From contig NZ_JAELVF020000005.1 of the NCBI RefSeq assembly GCF_018101125.2, positions 13,400-77,399 of the forward strand: a DNA stretch of 64,000 nucleotides, read 5' to 3'. Under the pieces are notes generated by a model, which saw only the letters and a list, made by a program, of their open reading frames with translations, did not search any database and had not been told where the DNA came from. Source of the stretch: Streptomyces tardus (GTDB taxonomy: Bacteria > Actinomycetota > Actinomycetes > Streptomycetales > Streptomycetaceae). Position 1 is the stretch's first letter; each line of letters begins with the position of its first letter. Below, piece after piece: positions 40,720 through 64,000 of the stretch. A program made the position numbers and the translations under genes.

Positions 40720-64000
<23,281 letters not shown>

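Overview
The window is very GC-rich actinomycete DNA, almost certainly Streptomyces. It is filled by modular type I polyketide synthase (PKS) genes, all on the minus strand and read from high to low coordinates. Four genes are visible: one open at the right edge (40720-64000), two complete (18012-40709 and 11828-17974), and one open at the left edge (1-11494). Together they carry twelve complete extension modules plus the start of a thirteenth.

The module order matches the aromatic heptaene macrolide synthase of the FR-008/candicidin (levorin/trichomycin) family. The right-hand gene holds malonyl+KR, methylmalonyl+KR, malonyl+KR, malonyl+dead KR and malonyl+KR. The next gene has four modules: DH-ER-KR with a broken DH, DH-ER-KR, dead KR, and DH-ER-KR. 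The third is one module plus a thioesterase (TE). Counting back from C1, this places a ketone/hemiketal at C15, a methyl at C18, the glycosylation hydroxyl at C21, a ketone at C7 and a methylene at C5, which is the candicidin polyol half. The left-hand gene starts methylmalonyl+KR, then methylmalonyl+DH-ER-KR, then a third KS, which fits modules 2-4 of the aromatic side chain. I therefore call the genes fscD (modules 12-16 visible, module 11 presumably just outside), fscE (17-20), fscF (21+TE) and fscB (2, 3, start of 4). The names come from recognising the architecture, not from a database match.

Layout from right to left: fscD, 10 bp gap, fscE, 37 bp gap, fscF, a strong hairpin terminator, a 333 bp intergenic region, then fscB. 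The docking ends of FscD/FscE and FscE/FscF are of matching types, so the chain passes FscD to FscE to FscF and is released by the TE. FscB acts near the start of the assembly line although its gene lies after the TE gene. The intergenic region carries two sequences resembling the operator of PAS-LuxR activators that control polyene clusters.

The family is known. The points worth a second look are how the assembly line has been edited. DH17 carries an in-frame deletion. KR15 and KR19 have each lost the catalytic Tyr, by different substitutions. DH21 lacks its Asp, DH18 has an inserted residue in its His motif, and KR3 lacks the usual Ser. Several 0.5-1.1 kb near-identical tracts shared between modules look like recent gene conversion, and several of them have codon usage unlike their surroundings. 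I saw no tRNA, rRNA, CRISPR array or insertion sequence.
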